Part shown: piece by piece, positions 34,232 through 43,700 of the stretch
Layout: each line of letters begins with the position of its first letter
How positions within the stretch are numbered: the stretch's first letter is position 1
Assembly (NCBI RefSeq): GCF_017813245.1
Contig: NZ_JAGIQL010000010.1
Span: 1-64,000 of the forward strand
Direction: 5' to 3'
Length of the DNA: 64,000 nucleotides
Source of the DNA: Streptomyces montanisoli
GTDB lineage: Bacteria; Actinomycetota; Actinomycetes; Streptomycetales; Streptomycetaceae
Translations under genes and position numbers: made by a program
The notes under the pieces: model-generated
The model's input: the letters and a program-made list of their open reading frames with translations, nothing else
The model's database searches: none
Told to the model about the DNA's origin: nothing

Positions 34232-34786
34232 ATGACAGACACCCGTGATACCGAGGCCCTCGCGGCCCGTGCCGCCGCCGGCGACGAGGAGGCACTCGAC
34301 CGCCTGCTGCGGGAGATCCGCCCCGAGATCGTCAGGCGCTGCGGCCGGTTCCTGCCGTTTCGTGAGGACGCGGAGGAGGCCGCGCAGGACGTGCTGCTCC
34401 AGGTGTCGAGGAACATCACGCGCTTCGAGGGCCGCAGCAGGTTCAGCACCTGGCTCTATACGATCGTTACGAACTGCGCGCGGCAGAAGTACCGCGAGCT
34501 GAAGCGCCGGGCCGCCGAGCGACCCCTCCTCGACACCGAGGCGGCCGGTCCCGATCCCCGCACGACGAGCGTGATCGCGGGGTCGCGGCTCGACCTGCTT
34601 GACGCCCTGGAGAACCTGGAGCGCGACAGCCCGCACCTGGTGGCGCCGCTCGTCTACCGCGACATCTGCGAGATGGAGTACGCGGAGATCGCGGAGCGCA
34701 CGGGGATACCGGTCGGCACGGTGAAGTCCCGGCTGCACCACGCGCGCAAGCAGATCAGGCCCTGGCTGCTCGGCGAGCGCCGCTAG
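34232..34786 (+). CDS. ECF-type RNA polymerase sigma factor
   Basis: 184 aa. Region 2 is FLPFREDAEEAAQDVLLQVSRNITRFEGRSRFSTWLYTIVTNCARQKYRELKRR; region 4 is VYRDICEMEYAEIAERTGIPVGTVKSRLHHARKQI. No anti-sigma factor gene follows: the next gene is msrA, 132 bases away. The divergent Ser/Thr kinase is therefore the likely controller, by phosphorylation of the sigma factor or of another partner. The ATG at 34232 lacks a good ribosome site; an in-frame ATG at 34187 overlaps the kinase start and is less likely. Confidence 0.88.
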   Translation: MTDTRDTEALAARAAAGDEEALDRLLREIRPEIVRRCGRFLPFREDAEEAAQDVLLQVSRNITRFEGRSRFSTWLYTIVTNCARQKYRELKRRAAERPLLDTEAAGPDPRTTSVIAGSRLDLLDALENLERDSPHLVAPLVYRDICEMEYAEIAERTGIPVGTVKSRLHHARKQIRPWLLGERR

Positions 34787-34918
34787 CGGTCGGCGCAGGC
34801 CACGCCGGTCACGCGCCCATAGGTGCGGCCCTATGCCCGCGGGCATATCCAGCCTCCCGGTACGGTTGGCAAGAGGTGCACGGAGAGATCCGGGAACCGA
34901 CAAGGGAGACGAGCAGAG

Positions 34919-35434
34919 ATGACGCGACCGACCGAGCGCGCAGTCCTCGCGGGAGGCTGCTTCTGGGGCATGCAGGACCTGATCCGGCGCCTGCCCGGGG
35001 TGGTCTCGACCCGCGTCGGCTATTCGGGCGGCGACACCCCGAACGCGACGTACCGCAACCACGGCACCCACGCCGAGGCCATCGAGATCACCTTCGATCC
35101 GGAGGGGACCTCCTACCGCGACCTGCTGGAGTTCTTCTTCCAGATCCACGATCCGAGCACCCGCGACCGCCAGGGCAACGACATCGGCAAGAGCTACCGC
35201 TCGGCGATCTTCTACGCGGGTGAGGAGCAGCGGCGCATCGCCGAGGACACCATCGCGGACGTCGACGCGTCCGGCCTGTGGCCGGGCAGGGTCGTCACCG
35301 AGGTGGAGCCCGTCGGCGACTTCTGGGAGGCGGAGCCCGAGCACCAGGACTACCTGGAGCGCTACCCCGACGGGTACACGTGCCACTTCCCCCGCCCGAA
35401 CTGGAAGCTCCCGCGCCGCCAGACCGCGGCCTGA
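34919..35434 (+). CDS. msrA: Peptide-methionine (S)-S-oxide reductase MsrA
   Basis: 171 aa. The active-site motif GGCFWG is at residues 12-17 with catalytic Cys 14. Other family segments are [30 protein letters not shown] and [11 protein letters not shown]. It reduces methionine-S-sulfoxide in proteins, using thioredoxin. No cysteine pair is seen in the C-terminal tail, so recycling may differ from the E. coli enzyme. GGGAGA lies 8 bases before the ATG. Confidence 0.95.
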   Translation: MTRPTERAVLAGGCFWGMQDLIRRLPGVVSTRVGYSGGDTPNATYRNHGTHAEAIEITFDPEGTSYRDLLEFFFQIHDPSTRDRQGNDIGKSYRSAIFYAGEEQRRIAEDTIADVDASGLWPGRVVTEVEPVGDFWEAEPEHQDYLERYPDGYTCHFPRPNWKLPRRQTAA

Positions 35435-35476
35435 CGCCCGCGGGCCCGCGGGCGGCGTCCGCCCGCGGGCACGACG

Positions 35477-36325
35477 TCACACGGCGAGGACGGCCAGCAG
35501 GTCGCGTACCGTCGCGGACACCGCCTCGCGCGCAGGCGCGAGGTACTTGCGCGGGTCGGTCAGCGTCGCGTCACCGTCCAGCACGCGCCGGGCCGCGCCC
35601 GTGAACGCGATGTTCAGCGCCGTGCCGATGTTGATCTTTCGCATGCCCGAGCGCACCGCCTCGCGCAGTTCCTCGTCGGGGACGCCGGACGAGCCGTGCA
35701 GGACCAGCGGCACCGGCACGGCCTCGGCCAGCCGGCGGACGAGGCCGTGGTCGAGCGCCGCGGACCGCTCGGTCATGGCGTGCGAGCTGCCGACGGCCAC
35801 GGCGAGGGCGTCGACCCCGGTGCGCCGCACGTAGTCGGCGGCCTCCACGGGGTCCGTGCGCACGCCGGCGGCGTGGGCGCTCGCGGGCGCGCCCGGCTTG
35901 CCCCCCACGTAACCGAGTTCGGCCTCGAGCCACAGGCCCTCGCCGTGCGCCCAGCGCGCGGCGGCGGCCGTCGCGTCGACGTTCTCGGTGAACGGCAGCG
36001 CCCCGGCGTCGAACATCGCGGAGGAGAACCCGTGCTCGGTGGCCTGGCGCAGCAGGTCCATCTCCGTGACGTGGTCCAGGTGCAGGGCGACGTCGCCGCG
36101 CGAGGACGCGGCCACCGAACGCGCCGCGGCCGCCAGCGGCCCCAGGCGCCCTCCGTGGTAGCGGACGGCGTTCTCGCTGATCTGGAGGATCACCGGCCGG
36201 CCGGCCGCCTCGGCGCCCTCCGCGATGCCCTCCGCGTGCTCAAGCGTGATCACGTTGAAGGCCGCGACGCACCCGCTCCCGGCTGCGGCACGGGACAGGA
36301 GCTCTCCGGTGGGGACCAGTGACAT
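35477..36325 (-). CDS. Class II ketose-bisphosphate aldolase (GatY/KbaY-like)
   Basis: 282 aa. Zinc ligands and phosphate-site residues are in ALHLDHVTEMDLL, EAELGYVGGK and LVLHGSSGVPDEELREAVRSGMRKINIGTAL. The fold belongs to the fructose/tagatose-bisphosphate aldolases; the gene context (SIS-domain isomerase and sugar kinase) favours a tagatose-bisphosphate or related ketose role. It is the last gene of the operon, 97 bases after the transporter. GAGGAA lies 7 bases before the ATG. Confidence 0.88.
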   Translation of the reverse strand: MSLVPTGELLSRAAAGSGCVAAFNVITLEHAEGIAEGAEAAGRPVILQISENAVRYHGGRLGPLAAAARSVAASSRGDVALHLDHVTEMDLLRQATEHGFSSAMFDAGALPFTENVDATAAAARWAHGEGLWLEAELGYVGGKPGAPASAHAAGVRTDPVEAADYVRRTGVDALAVAVGSSHAMTERSAALDHGLVRRLAEAVPVPLVLHGSSGVPDEELREAVRSGMRKINIGTALNIAFTGAARRVLDGDATLTDPRKYLAPAREAVSATVRDLLAVLAV

Positions 36326-36422
36326 GTCGGCTTCCTCGTTCGCTGTTCTCGATCATGGTGCTTGCTGTCACTTCTGACGAAGCGACGACGCGCACCCGGA
36401 TTCGGTTCGGGGCGTCCTGCGT

Positions 36423-37349
36423 TCAGGACGGCACCTTGGCGGCCAGTTCCGGCTCGGCGGCGTCCTCGCCCCGCTTCTCGTCGCTGTAGACCATCAGCGT
36501 CGACCCGGCCAGGGCGAGCACGATGCCGATCGCCGCCCAGATCGTGGGCAGCGTCTGGTACACGATCAGCGAGAGGACGATCGTGAGCACGGGCGCCAGC
36601 GCGTTGGTCAGCGGGGCGACGACGGCGGCCTTGCCGCGGCTGAGCGCCATGACGAGGAAGAGGGCACCCACCGCGTTGAGCACCTGCGTCCCGGCGGTGA
36701 GCGCCGGGGCCTGCCAGGGCGCGCCCGAGGGGAAGGAGCCCATCATCAGGTAGGCGACCGGGATCAGCAGGAGACCGCTGATCGTCATCCAGCCGAAGGT
36801 GGTCGCGTCGTTGACGCCCACCACCGCGGCCTTGCGCATGAAGAACGCCTGCGCTCCCCACGCCACGCAGACGACCGCGGCGAGCACCATCCATGGCCCG
36901 GACGAGTGTCCGCCGCCCCCGCCGCCGGGGATGCTGAGCAGCAGGATCGCGACGAGCGCCGCGACGACGCCCACGACGGCGAGCCGGTTGATGCGCTCCC
37001 GCAGCAGCGCCACGGCCATCAGCACCGTGATCACCGGGGAGAGCGAGACGACCGGGAAGATCAGGTAGGCCGGCCCGTCGGACAGGGCCTGGAAGAGCAC
37101 CAACTGGCCGCCGGCGCCGGTGAGTCCGGCGAGCAGGCCGTAGAGTGCGGCCACCGGGCGCCGGTCGAAGCGCTCCCGCCGCAGCGCCGCGGCCGCGGGC
37201 AGGATCATGGTCAGGGACCAGATGATGTAGACCATCTCTTCCGGATAGCCGTACAGGTCCGTCGGCTTGCTGGAGAAGGCCCCCCACACGCCCCAGAACA
37301 GGACCAGGAGGCCGGCGGGGATCATCCAGCCGCGGTTGAGTGACTTCAT
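36423..37349 (-). CDS. EamA/DMT-superfamily transporter
   Basis: 308 aa with about ten hydrophobic helices in two repeats: GWMIPAGLLVLFWGVWGAF starts the first and PWMVLAAVVCVAWGAQAFFMRKAA the second, each EamA-like. It starts 2 bases past the kinase stop, with TGGAG just upstream, so it is coupled to the sugar kinase. The family exports or imports small metabolites; here a sugar or amino-sugar derivative is likely. Confidence 0.85.
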   Translation of the reverse strand: MKSLNRGWMIPAGLLVLFWGVWGAFSSKPTDLYGYPEEMVYIIWSLTMILPAAAALRRERFDRRPVAALYGLLAGLTGAGGQLVLFQALSDGPAYLIFPVVSLSPVITVLMAVALLRERINRLAVVGVVAALVAILLLSIPGGGGGGHSSGPWMVLAAVVCVAWGAQAFFMRKAAVVGVNDATTFGWMTISGLLLIPVAYLMMGSFPSGAPWQAPALTAGTQVLNAVGALFLVMALSRGKAAVVAPLTNALAPVLTIVLSLIVYQTLPTIWAAIGIVLALAGSTLMVYSDEKRGEDAAEPELAAKVPS

Positions 37350-37351
37350 TG

Positions 37352-38344
37352 TTACTCCAGGGGACGGGTGACCTCGGTCGAGCGCAACGCGTCGAGCGCG
37401 GTCGGGTCGAGCGGTGTGCCCGCGAGCCGGGCCGCGTGGAGCGCGGCTCCGATCACGGGCTCGAAGAGGGGGGTTCGCAGGTCGTAGCCGTCTTCACGGC
37501 CGCGCAGGTGACGGGCGAAGGTGTCCAGCACGGTGGCGGAACCGAAGACGCCGCCTGAGTAGGAGACCGGCACGGTCTCGCCCGGCTCGAAGCCGAGGCC
37601 GCGGCGCGCGCTGTCGACCAGGAGCGCGAGCTCGTGGCCCGCGTCCGTGAGGATCGCCGCGGCGTGCTCGTCGCCGAGCTCCGCCGCCTCCGCGACCTGG
37701 GGGCTCAGGGCGGCGATCTCGCCGCGCCGGCCGCCCCAGCGGTTGTGCACGACGTCCACCAGGTCGAGGTCGGTGGCGAGTTCGAGGTGCCGGCGCAATA
37801 CGCCGGCGAGCGGGCCTCCGGGGAGCCGGCCGTCGCTCATGCGGGAGAAGACGTTCAGGGCGCGGACCGCGATCCAGTACGCGGAGCCCTCGTCGCCGAA
37901 GAACTCGCCCCAGCCGCCGGTGCGCCGGCCCTTTCCCGCACGCTCCCCGTACGTCATCGAGCCGGTGCCGCTGATGACGTTGATGCCGTCGGCGCCGCCG
38001 AGCGACCCGGCCCAGCCGCAGACCATGTCGTTGTCGCAGGCGTACCTGTCGTGCCCGAGCACCTCGCGCGGGGCCGCGTCCAGGGCGGGGACGTCCCCGG
38101 CGGCCTCCCCGTACCCGGGCAGGCCGAAGAACGCGTGGGTGATCCCCGCGGGCTCGATCCCGGCGTCGGCACAGACGGCGGTGACGCCTTCGGCGAGTAC
38201 GCGCGCGACGTGCGCGACGCCGTCGCCCGCGTTGTCCGAGAAGTAGTAGGCGCCGGCGCCGAGCGCCCTCGCACGCACCGACCCCGACGGGTCGATGAGA
38301 CAGAAGGCGGTCTTGGTGCCCCCGCCGTCCACACCCAGGAACAT
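37352..38344 (-). CDS. BadF/BadG/BcrA/BcrD-type ATPase, probable N-acetylhexosamine kinase
   Basis: 330 aa of the ASKHA fold: phosphate loop FLGVDGGGTKTAFCLID at the start, second phosphate motif INVISGTGSMTYG, and the NAGK-type GGWGEFFGDEGSAYWIAVRAL. Stand-alone members phosphorylate N-acetylglucosamine or similar hexosamines. It lies between an AgaS-type SIS isomerase gene (17 bases upstream) and a transporter, which supports an amino-sugar kinase. Confidence 0.87.
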   Translation of the reverse strand: MFLGVDGGGTKTAFCLIDPSGSVRARALGAGAYYFSDNAGDGVAHVARVLAEGVTAVCADAGIEPAGITHAFFGLPGYGEAAGDVPALDAAPREVLGHDRYACDNDMVCGWAGSLGGADGINVISGTGSMTYGERAGKGRRTGGWGEFFGDEGSAYWIAVRALNVFSRMSDGRLPGGPLAGVLRRHLELATDLDLVDVVHNRWGGRRGEIAALSPQVAEAAELGDEHAAAILTDAGHELALLVDSARRGLGFEPGETVPVSYSGGVFGSATVLDTFARHLRGREDGYDLRTPLFEPVIGAALHAARLAGTPLDPTALDALRSTEVTRPLE

Positions 38345-38361
38345 CGTGTTTCTCCTGCCTG

Positions 38362-39516
38362 TCAGTTGCCGGGGTACGGGTGCACGTTCACGCCCCGCAC
38401 CACCCGGTTGACCTCGCCCGAAGGGAACGGGTTGTCGGGCCGCACGCCTCGGGCCAGCGAGGCGCCGAGGGCGACGAGCTGGGCGCAGACCACCGCGGGC
38501 AGGGCGAACGCGGCGTCTTCCGTGCCGGCGGGCACGGGGACCAGCCAGACGCCGTCCTCGGGCAGCCCGTCCGGGCGTGCGGACACCGCGACGACGGCGC
38601 CATCGGGCAGGGCCGCGCGCAGTTCGGCGACGATGTCCAGGTCGTACTGGCGCGTGTACGCGTCCTCGGACACGAACACGATCACGGCGGTGCGGTCGTC
38701 GAGTATGGCCTTGGGCCCGTGCCGGAAGCCGAGCGTGGAGTCCGCGTGGGCGACGACCCTGCCGCCCGTCAGTTCGAGCAGTTTGAGCGCGGATTCGCCG
38801 GCGAGGCCGCGCAGGGGGCCACTGCCGAGGTAGACGAGCCGCTCGGGCTCTCGGGCGAGCAGCTTCTCGACGGGCGCGTCGAGCGCTCCCGTGGTGATGC
38901 GCTCGGCCGCGTCCGCGAGGGCGCCGACGGCGGAGCGGGCGGAGGAGGGGCCGAGGGCGAGGAGCGCGGCCAGCAGCATGCACGTGAAGCTGGAGGTCAT
39001 CGCGAAGCCCTGGTCGTTCGACGCGGCGGGCATCAGCAGCACGTGGGACGCGGACTGCCCGCCGTGCGCGCGGGCGAGGGCGCCCTCGGCGTTGCAGGTG
39101 ATCACCAGGTGGTGCGTCCGCGACAGGCAGCCGTCCGCGAGTGCGGTGGCGGCCGTGGACTCGGGACTGTCGCCCGACCTGGCGAAGGACACGAGGAGGG
39201 TGGGCACGTCCTCGGCGAAGCAGCCGCGCGGGTCGGCGACGATGTCGGTGGTGTGCACGGCGTCGACGCGCCGGCCGAGGTGGCGGGCGAGCGCGGTGCG
39301 CAGCACGTCGCCGGCGAAGCCGGACGTGCCGGCACCGGTCAGCACGACCCTGAGGTCCTCGGCGGCGAGTACGGGCGCCAGGAAGGCGTCGAGTGCCGTG
39401 CGCTGACCGGCGACGATGCGGCCCACCTCCCGCCACAGGGCGGGCTGCTGCGCGATCTCGGCGACCGTGTGCTCGGCGCCGGCGCCCTGCGGCGGGGTGA
39501 GGACGGGGGTGTTCAC
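38362..39516 (-). CDS. agaS: SIS-domain sugar isomerase/deaminase (AgaS-like)
   Basis: 384 aa with a GTG start at 39516 behind AAAGGAG. Two SIS domains: LRVVLTGAGTSGFAGDVLRTAL and LLVSFARSGDSPESTAATALA in the first, ERLVYLGSGPLRGLAGESALKLLELTGGRVVAHADSTLGFRHGPKAI in the second. AgaS deaminates and isomerises galactosamine 6-phosphate to tagatose 6-phosphate. It is first in the operon and divergent from a GntR regulator. Some relatives act on other ketose or amino-sugar phosphates. Confidence 0.88.
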   Translation of the reverse strand: MNTPVLTPPQGAGAEHTVAEIAQQPALWREVGRIVAGQRTALDAFLAPVLAAEDLRVVLTGAGTSGFAGDVLRTALARHLGRRVDAVHTTDIVADPRGCFAEDVPTLLVSFARSGDSPESTAATALADGCLSRTHHLVITCNAEGALARAHGGQSASHVLLMPAASNDQGFAMTSSFTCMLLAALLALGPSSARSAVGALADAAERITTGALDAPVEKLLAREPERLVYLGSGPLRGLAGESALKLLELTGGRVVAHADSTLGFRHGPKAILDDRTAVIVFVSEDAYTRQYDLDIVAELRAALPDGAVVAVSARPDGLPEDGVWLVPVPAGTEDAAFALPAVVCAQLVALGASLARGVRPDNPFPSGEVNRVVRGVNVHPYPGN

Positions 39517-39694
39517 GGGGGCTCCTTTGTCGTCGTCCGCGAGCGGTGCGCGCGCCGGAACGGAACGGGCGGGTCGTGACGGGCGGGTCGTGACGGAGGG
39601 GTCGTGCGCCTCGCCGGCGCCCGGACGGGCATCGCCCCGCGCTGCTGCGATTTGTTCCGGAATGGGCTGATCGCCCGAACCTGATCGGAACCCT

Positions 39695-39744
39695 ACTGGT
39701 CTGGAAACTGGACGTCAATGGCCTCTTTCTGGTATGAAACTGGT
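39695..39744. promoter_or_regulatory. Two HutC/DasR-like operator repeats between agaS and gntR
   Basis: CTGGTCTGGAAACTGG (39696-39711) and CTGGTATGAAACTGGT (39729-39744) are near-identical imperfect dyads 33 bases apart. The first begins ACTGGTCT, identical to one half of the DasR-responsive element. The second abuts the regulator start codon, so both autorepression and control of the divergent operon are likely. The rest of the 228-base gap shows nothing else clear. Confidence 0.6.
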
Positions 39745-40542
39745 ATGCCCACCGCGCACGAGAGCCACCTTCCCCGCGGACTGCTGAGCGACGACGCGCT
39801 CCCGCTGTACCTGCGGATCGCCGCACGTCTCGCCGACGACATCGCCGGCGGCGGCGCGCGCGACGGCGACCGCCTCCCCTCCGAGCGCGCGCTGGCCGCC
39901 CGCTACGCCGTCTCCAGGGTCACGATGCGCTCCGCGCTCGGCGAGCTGGCCGCCCGCGGCATGATCGAGCCGTCGGCCGCCCGCGGCTGGTTCCTCGCGG
40001 CGACGGGCGCGACGGACGGCGAGGCCCCCAGCGCCTTCGCGGCCGACCCCGCGCAGGGCCACACGGTCCGGGGTTTCGCGGACTACGCGCGCGAGCACCG
40101 CCTGCCGACCCACGCCAAGGTCCTGTACTCGAAGGTCAGGCCTGCCACCGTCCAGGAGGCCGAGAGGCTGCGCGTCGGCCCGGGCGCCGCGCTGTTCGAA
40201 ATGCGCAGACTGCGCTACCTGGACGGCCTGGTGGTGGTCGTCGAGCACAACCGGCTGCCGCTCGCGCTGTGCCCCCTGCTCAGCGAGACCGACTTCACGA
40301 CCGATTCGCTCTTCGCCACGCTCCGGCGCGCCACACCGCCCCAACTGCCCAGGGTGGCGGCGTACTCGGTGGAGGCACGGCAGCCCGACGGCGAGGAGCG
40401 CGAGCTCCTGGAGATCGACGACGGCACCCCCGTGCTCGTCGCGACGCAGCTCGCCTTCAACCAGGACTCGCGCCCCCTGGAGCTCACCGTGGCGACCTAC
40501 CGGGGCGACCGGTACCGCTTCCAGGGATCCATCACGGACTGA
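39745..40542 (+). CDS. GntR family (HutC/DasR subfamily) transcriptional regulator
   Basis: 265 aa. N-terminal wHTH: LPLYLRIAARLADDIAGGGARDGDRLPSERALAARYAVSRVTMRSALGELAARGMIE. The C-terminal UTRA effector domain runs from about residue 95: KVLYSKVRPATVQEAERLRVGPGAALFEMRRLRYLDGLVVVVEHNRLP. UTRA domains bind sugar phosphates such as glucosamine 6-phosphate. Two start codons are possible: ATG 39745 (chosen) and ATG 39718, which would put an operator copy inside the gene. Neither has a good ribosome site. It is divergent from the agaS operon, its likely target. Confidence 0.9.
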   Translation: MPTAHESHLPRGLLSDDALPLYLRIAARLADDIAGGGARDGDRLPSERALAARYAVSRVTMRSALGELAARGMIEPSAARGWFLAATGATDGEAPSAFAADPAQGHTVRGFADYAREHRLPTHAKVLYSKVRPATVQEAERLRVGPGAALFEMRRLRYLDGLVVVVEHNRLPLALCPLLSETDFTTDSLFATLRRATPPQLPRVAAYSVEARQPDGEERELLEIDDGTPVLVATQLAFNQDSRPLELTVATYRGDRYRFQGSITD

Positions 40543-40614
40543 CGGCGCCGCGCGGCGGAACGCTGCACGCCACTTGACGGTCGCATGACCCGGACTGCGA
40601 GAATTCGTTCGCTC

Positions 40615-40628
40615 ACGAAACTTTTCGT
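40615..40628. promoter_or_regulatory. Dyad ACGAAACTTTTCGT upstream of the GH2 gene
   Basis: Perfect 6-bp arms (ACGAAA/TTTCGT) around CT, 75 bases before the GTG start. LacI-family operators in streptomycetes often have this CGAAA...TTTCG form. It is the only AT-rich dyad in this 160-base gap. Confidence 0.4.
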
Positions 40629-40702
40629 TTGGTCCTGGTCGTTTCTGTTGCGCCGGCGGGGGTGGCCTCGCGCCCGTCCTCCGGCACGAAGTGGAGGATC
40701 GC

Positions 40703-43700
40703 GTGGCTGTCAATCGGAGATCGTTCCTGGTCGCGGGGGCGGCGGGCCCGCTCGCCGGCATGGCGCTCGCGGGCAGCGCCCCTGCGGCCGAGGCCGCGCC
40801 CGCCTCGCACGCGCCGGCCGGGCGCACCATCGAACTGGCCGACGGCTGGCGGTTCGCGCTCGTCAACCCGGCCGCCGCGACGGATCCCACGGGCGCCTAC
40901 GCCGACGCGGCGCGGCCGGACTTCGACGACTCCGGGTGGCGCGCGGTCTCCGTGCCGCACGACTGGTCCATCGAGCTCACGCCGACCGAGAAGGACGGCA
41001 CCACCTCGGGCACGGGATTCCTGCCGGGCGGCCTCGGCTGGTACCGCACCACGTTCACCCTGCCGCGCGGGCTCGCGGGCAAGCGCGTCTGCGTCGAGTT
41101 CGACGGCGTCTACATGGACTCGTACGTCTACTGCAACGGCGCCCTGGTCGGCCACCACCCGTACGGGTACACCGGGTTCGCCTTCGACCTCACCGAGCAC
41201 CTGCACACCGACCCCACGACACCGAACGTCATCGCCGTCAAGGTGCAGAACCAGCTGCCCAGTTCGCGCTGGTACTCGGGCAGCGGCATCTACCGGCACG
41301 CCCGGCTCGTGGTGACCGGCCCCGTGCACGTCGACCGCTGGGGCACCGTCGTCACCACGCCGGGCCTCGACGCGGCATCGGCCGCCGGCCACGCCGTCGT
41401 GCGTGCGCGCACCGACGTCGTCGACGCCACCGGGGGCGGCACGCGCGTCACCGTCGTCTCCACGGTGCGCGACCCGCGGGGCCACGTGGTGGCGCGGACG
41501 GAGTCGGCGCTGACCACCGGGGCGTCCACGACCAGCGCGACGCACGAGATGACCGTGCGGCGCCCGGCGCTGTGGTCGTGCGACACGCCCCACCTGTACC
41601 GGCTCGACACCGAGCTGCGCGCCGGCGGGAAGAAGGTGGACTCGTACCGGACGACGTTCGGCTTCCGGTACGCCACCATCGACCCGGAGCGCGGGCTGAC
41701 GCTCAACGGCGAGCCCATGAAGCTCCAGGGCGTCGACCTCCACCACGACCAGGGCGCCCTGGGCAGCGCGATCAACGAGGACGCGCTGCTGCGCCAGATG
41801 ATTGTGATGAAGTCGATGGGCGTCAACGCCTTCAGGACCTCGCACAACCCGCCGTCGCCGGAGATGATCGCCGTCTGCGAGCGGCTCGGCATCCTGATGA
41901 TGGTCGAGGCGTTCGACTGCTGGCACACCGGCAAGAACCGCTACGACTACGGGCGCTTCTTCGACGAGTGGAGCGAGCGCGACATCGCCGAGATGGTCAG
42001 GGCTGCACGCAACTCCCCCGCCGTGCTGATGTGGTCCATCGGCAACGAGATACCCGACTCGACCAGCGAGGCCGGGCTCGCCATGGCTCAGCGGCTGATC
42101 GACGGCGTGCGCGCGCACGACACCACCCGGCCGGTCGTGATCGGCTCCGACAAGTACCGTTCGCTGCCGGCGGCCGGTTCGCCCGCCGATCGGATGCTGG
42201 CCAAGCTCGACGGCCTCGGGCTCAACTACAACACCGCCGCGTCGGTGGACGCCCTGCACGCGCGCTACCCGCACCTCTTCCTGTTCGAGTCGGAGTCCTC
42301 GTCCGAGACGTCCACGCGCGGCGCCTACCAGGCCCCCGAGCACCTCAACACCGGCGAGAACCACAGCCCGGGCAGGCGCGAGACGTCCTCGTACGACAAC
42401 AACCTGGCGTCCTGGACCATCAGCGGCGAGTACTCGCTCAAGAAGGACCGCGACCGGCGGTTCTTCGTGGGGCAGTTCCTCTGGGCCGGCATGGACTACA
42501 TCGGCGAGCCGACGCCGTACGACGTCTTCCCGGTCAAGGCCTCGTTCTTCGGCGCGGTCGACACGGCCGGCTTCCCCAAGGACGCGTACCACCTCTTCCG
42601 CAGCCAGTGGACCGACGAGCCCATGGTGCACCTGGTCCCGATGGACTGGACGAGCCACCGGCACGGCGAGACCGTCGAGGTGTGGGCGTACGCGAACGTC
42701 GACACGGTGGAGCTGCTGCTGAACGGCGAGTCGCTCGGCGTGCGGCGCTTCGACCGCAAGAAGACGGCGGACGGGCGGGCCTACCTGGAGACGACCGAGC
42801 CGACCGGCGACGACAAGACCGTCACCTCGGGCCCCTACCCGGGCAGTTACACGAGCCCGACGGGCAGCGCGGGCAAGCTCCACCTGACCTGGCGCGTGCC
42901 GTTCGCGCCCGGGGAGCTGCGGGCGGTGGCGCGGCGCGGCCACCGGCAGGTGGCGACGGACGTGCTGCGCACGGCAGGCGCGCCGCACGCCGTGCGCCTG
43001 TCCACCGACCGGCGCGAGGTCGGCGCGGACGGCAGGTCGCTGGTCTACGTGACGGCCGACGTCGTCGACGCGCACGGCGTCCTCGTGCCGTACGCGCAGA
43101 ACGTGCTGTCGTTCAGCGTCACCGGCGGGCGGCTGGCCGGCGTGGACAACGGGCAGCAGGAGAGCGCGGAGCGCTACCAGGCGTCGACGAGGACGGCCTT
43201 CCACGGCAAGGCGCTCGCCGTGGTGCGGGCCGGCACCGAGCCCGGCGTGCTCACGGTCAGGGCCGAGTCCCAGGGCCTGCGGGGCGACGCGGCGTCGGTG
43301 CGCGTCGCGAGGGCCGAGGTGCTCACGCGGACGCCACCGCCGGCGATGCGCCCCGACCCCGGGCGGGGCGAGCCCGGCCACCCGCTCGCGGACGCGAGCT
43401 ATTCGGGCTCGCCCGGCACACTGCCGGCCGCGATGCTCGACGGCGACCCGTCGACGGGCTGGTCGAACGCCTTCACCAAGAGCGCCACGGCGCTGCTGCC
43501 CGCCTTCAGCGGCGCGCGCGCCGGGGACTGGGTGTCGGTCGCCTGGCGGGAGCCGCGTACCGTCGCGACGATGTCGGCGGCGTTCACCGTGGACGACCGG
43601 CACTCGCTGCCCGCGTCGGTGGCCGTGTCGTACTGGGACGGCGAGCGCTACGTGCCCGCGCGCCACGCCCACGTCGCCTGGCCGAAGGCCCCGGGCGACG

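Noticed and set aside
39718..39744. Earlier ATG for the GntR regulator
   Set aside because: It would place the second operator repeat inside the coding region, and the extra residues MASFWYETG have no family similarity; not excluded.
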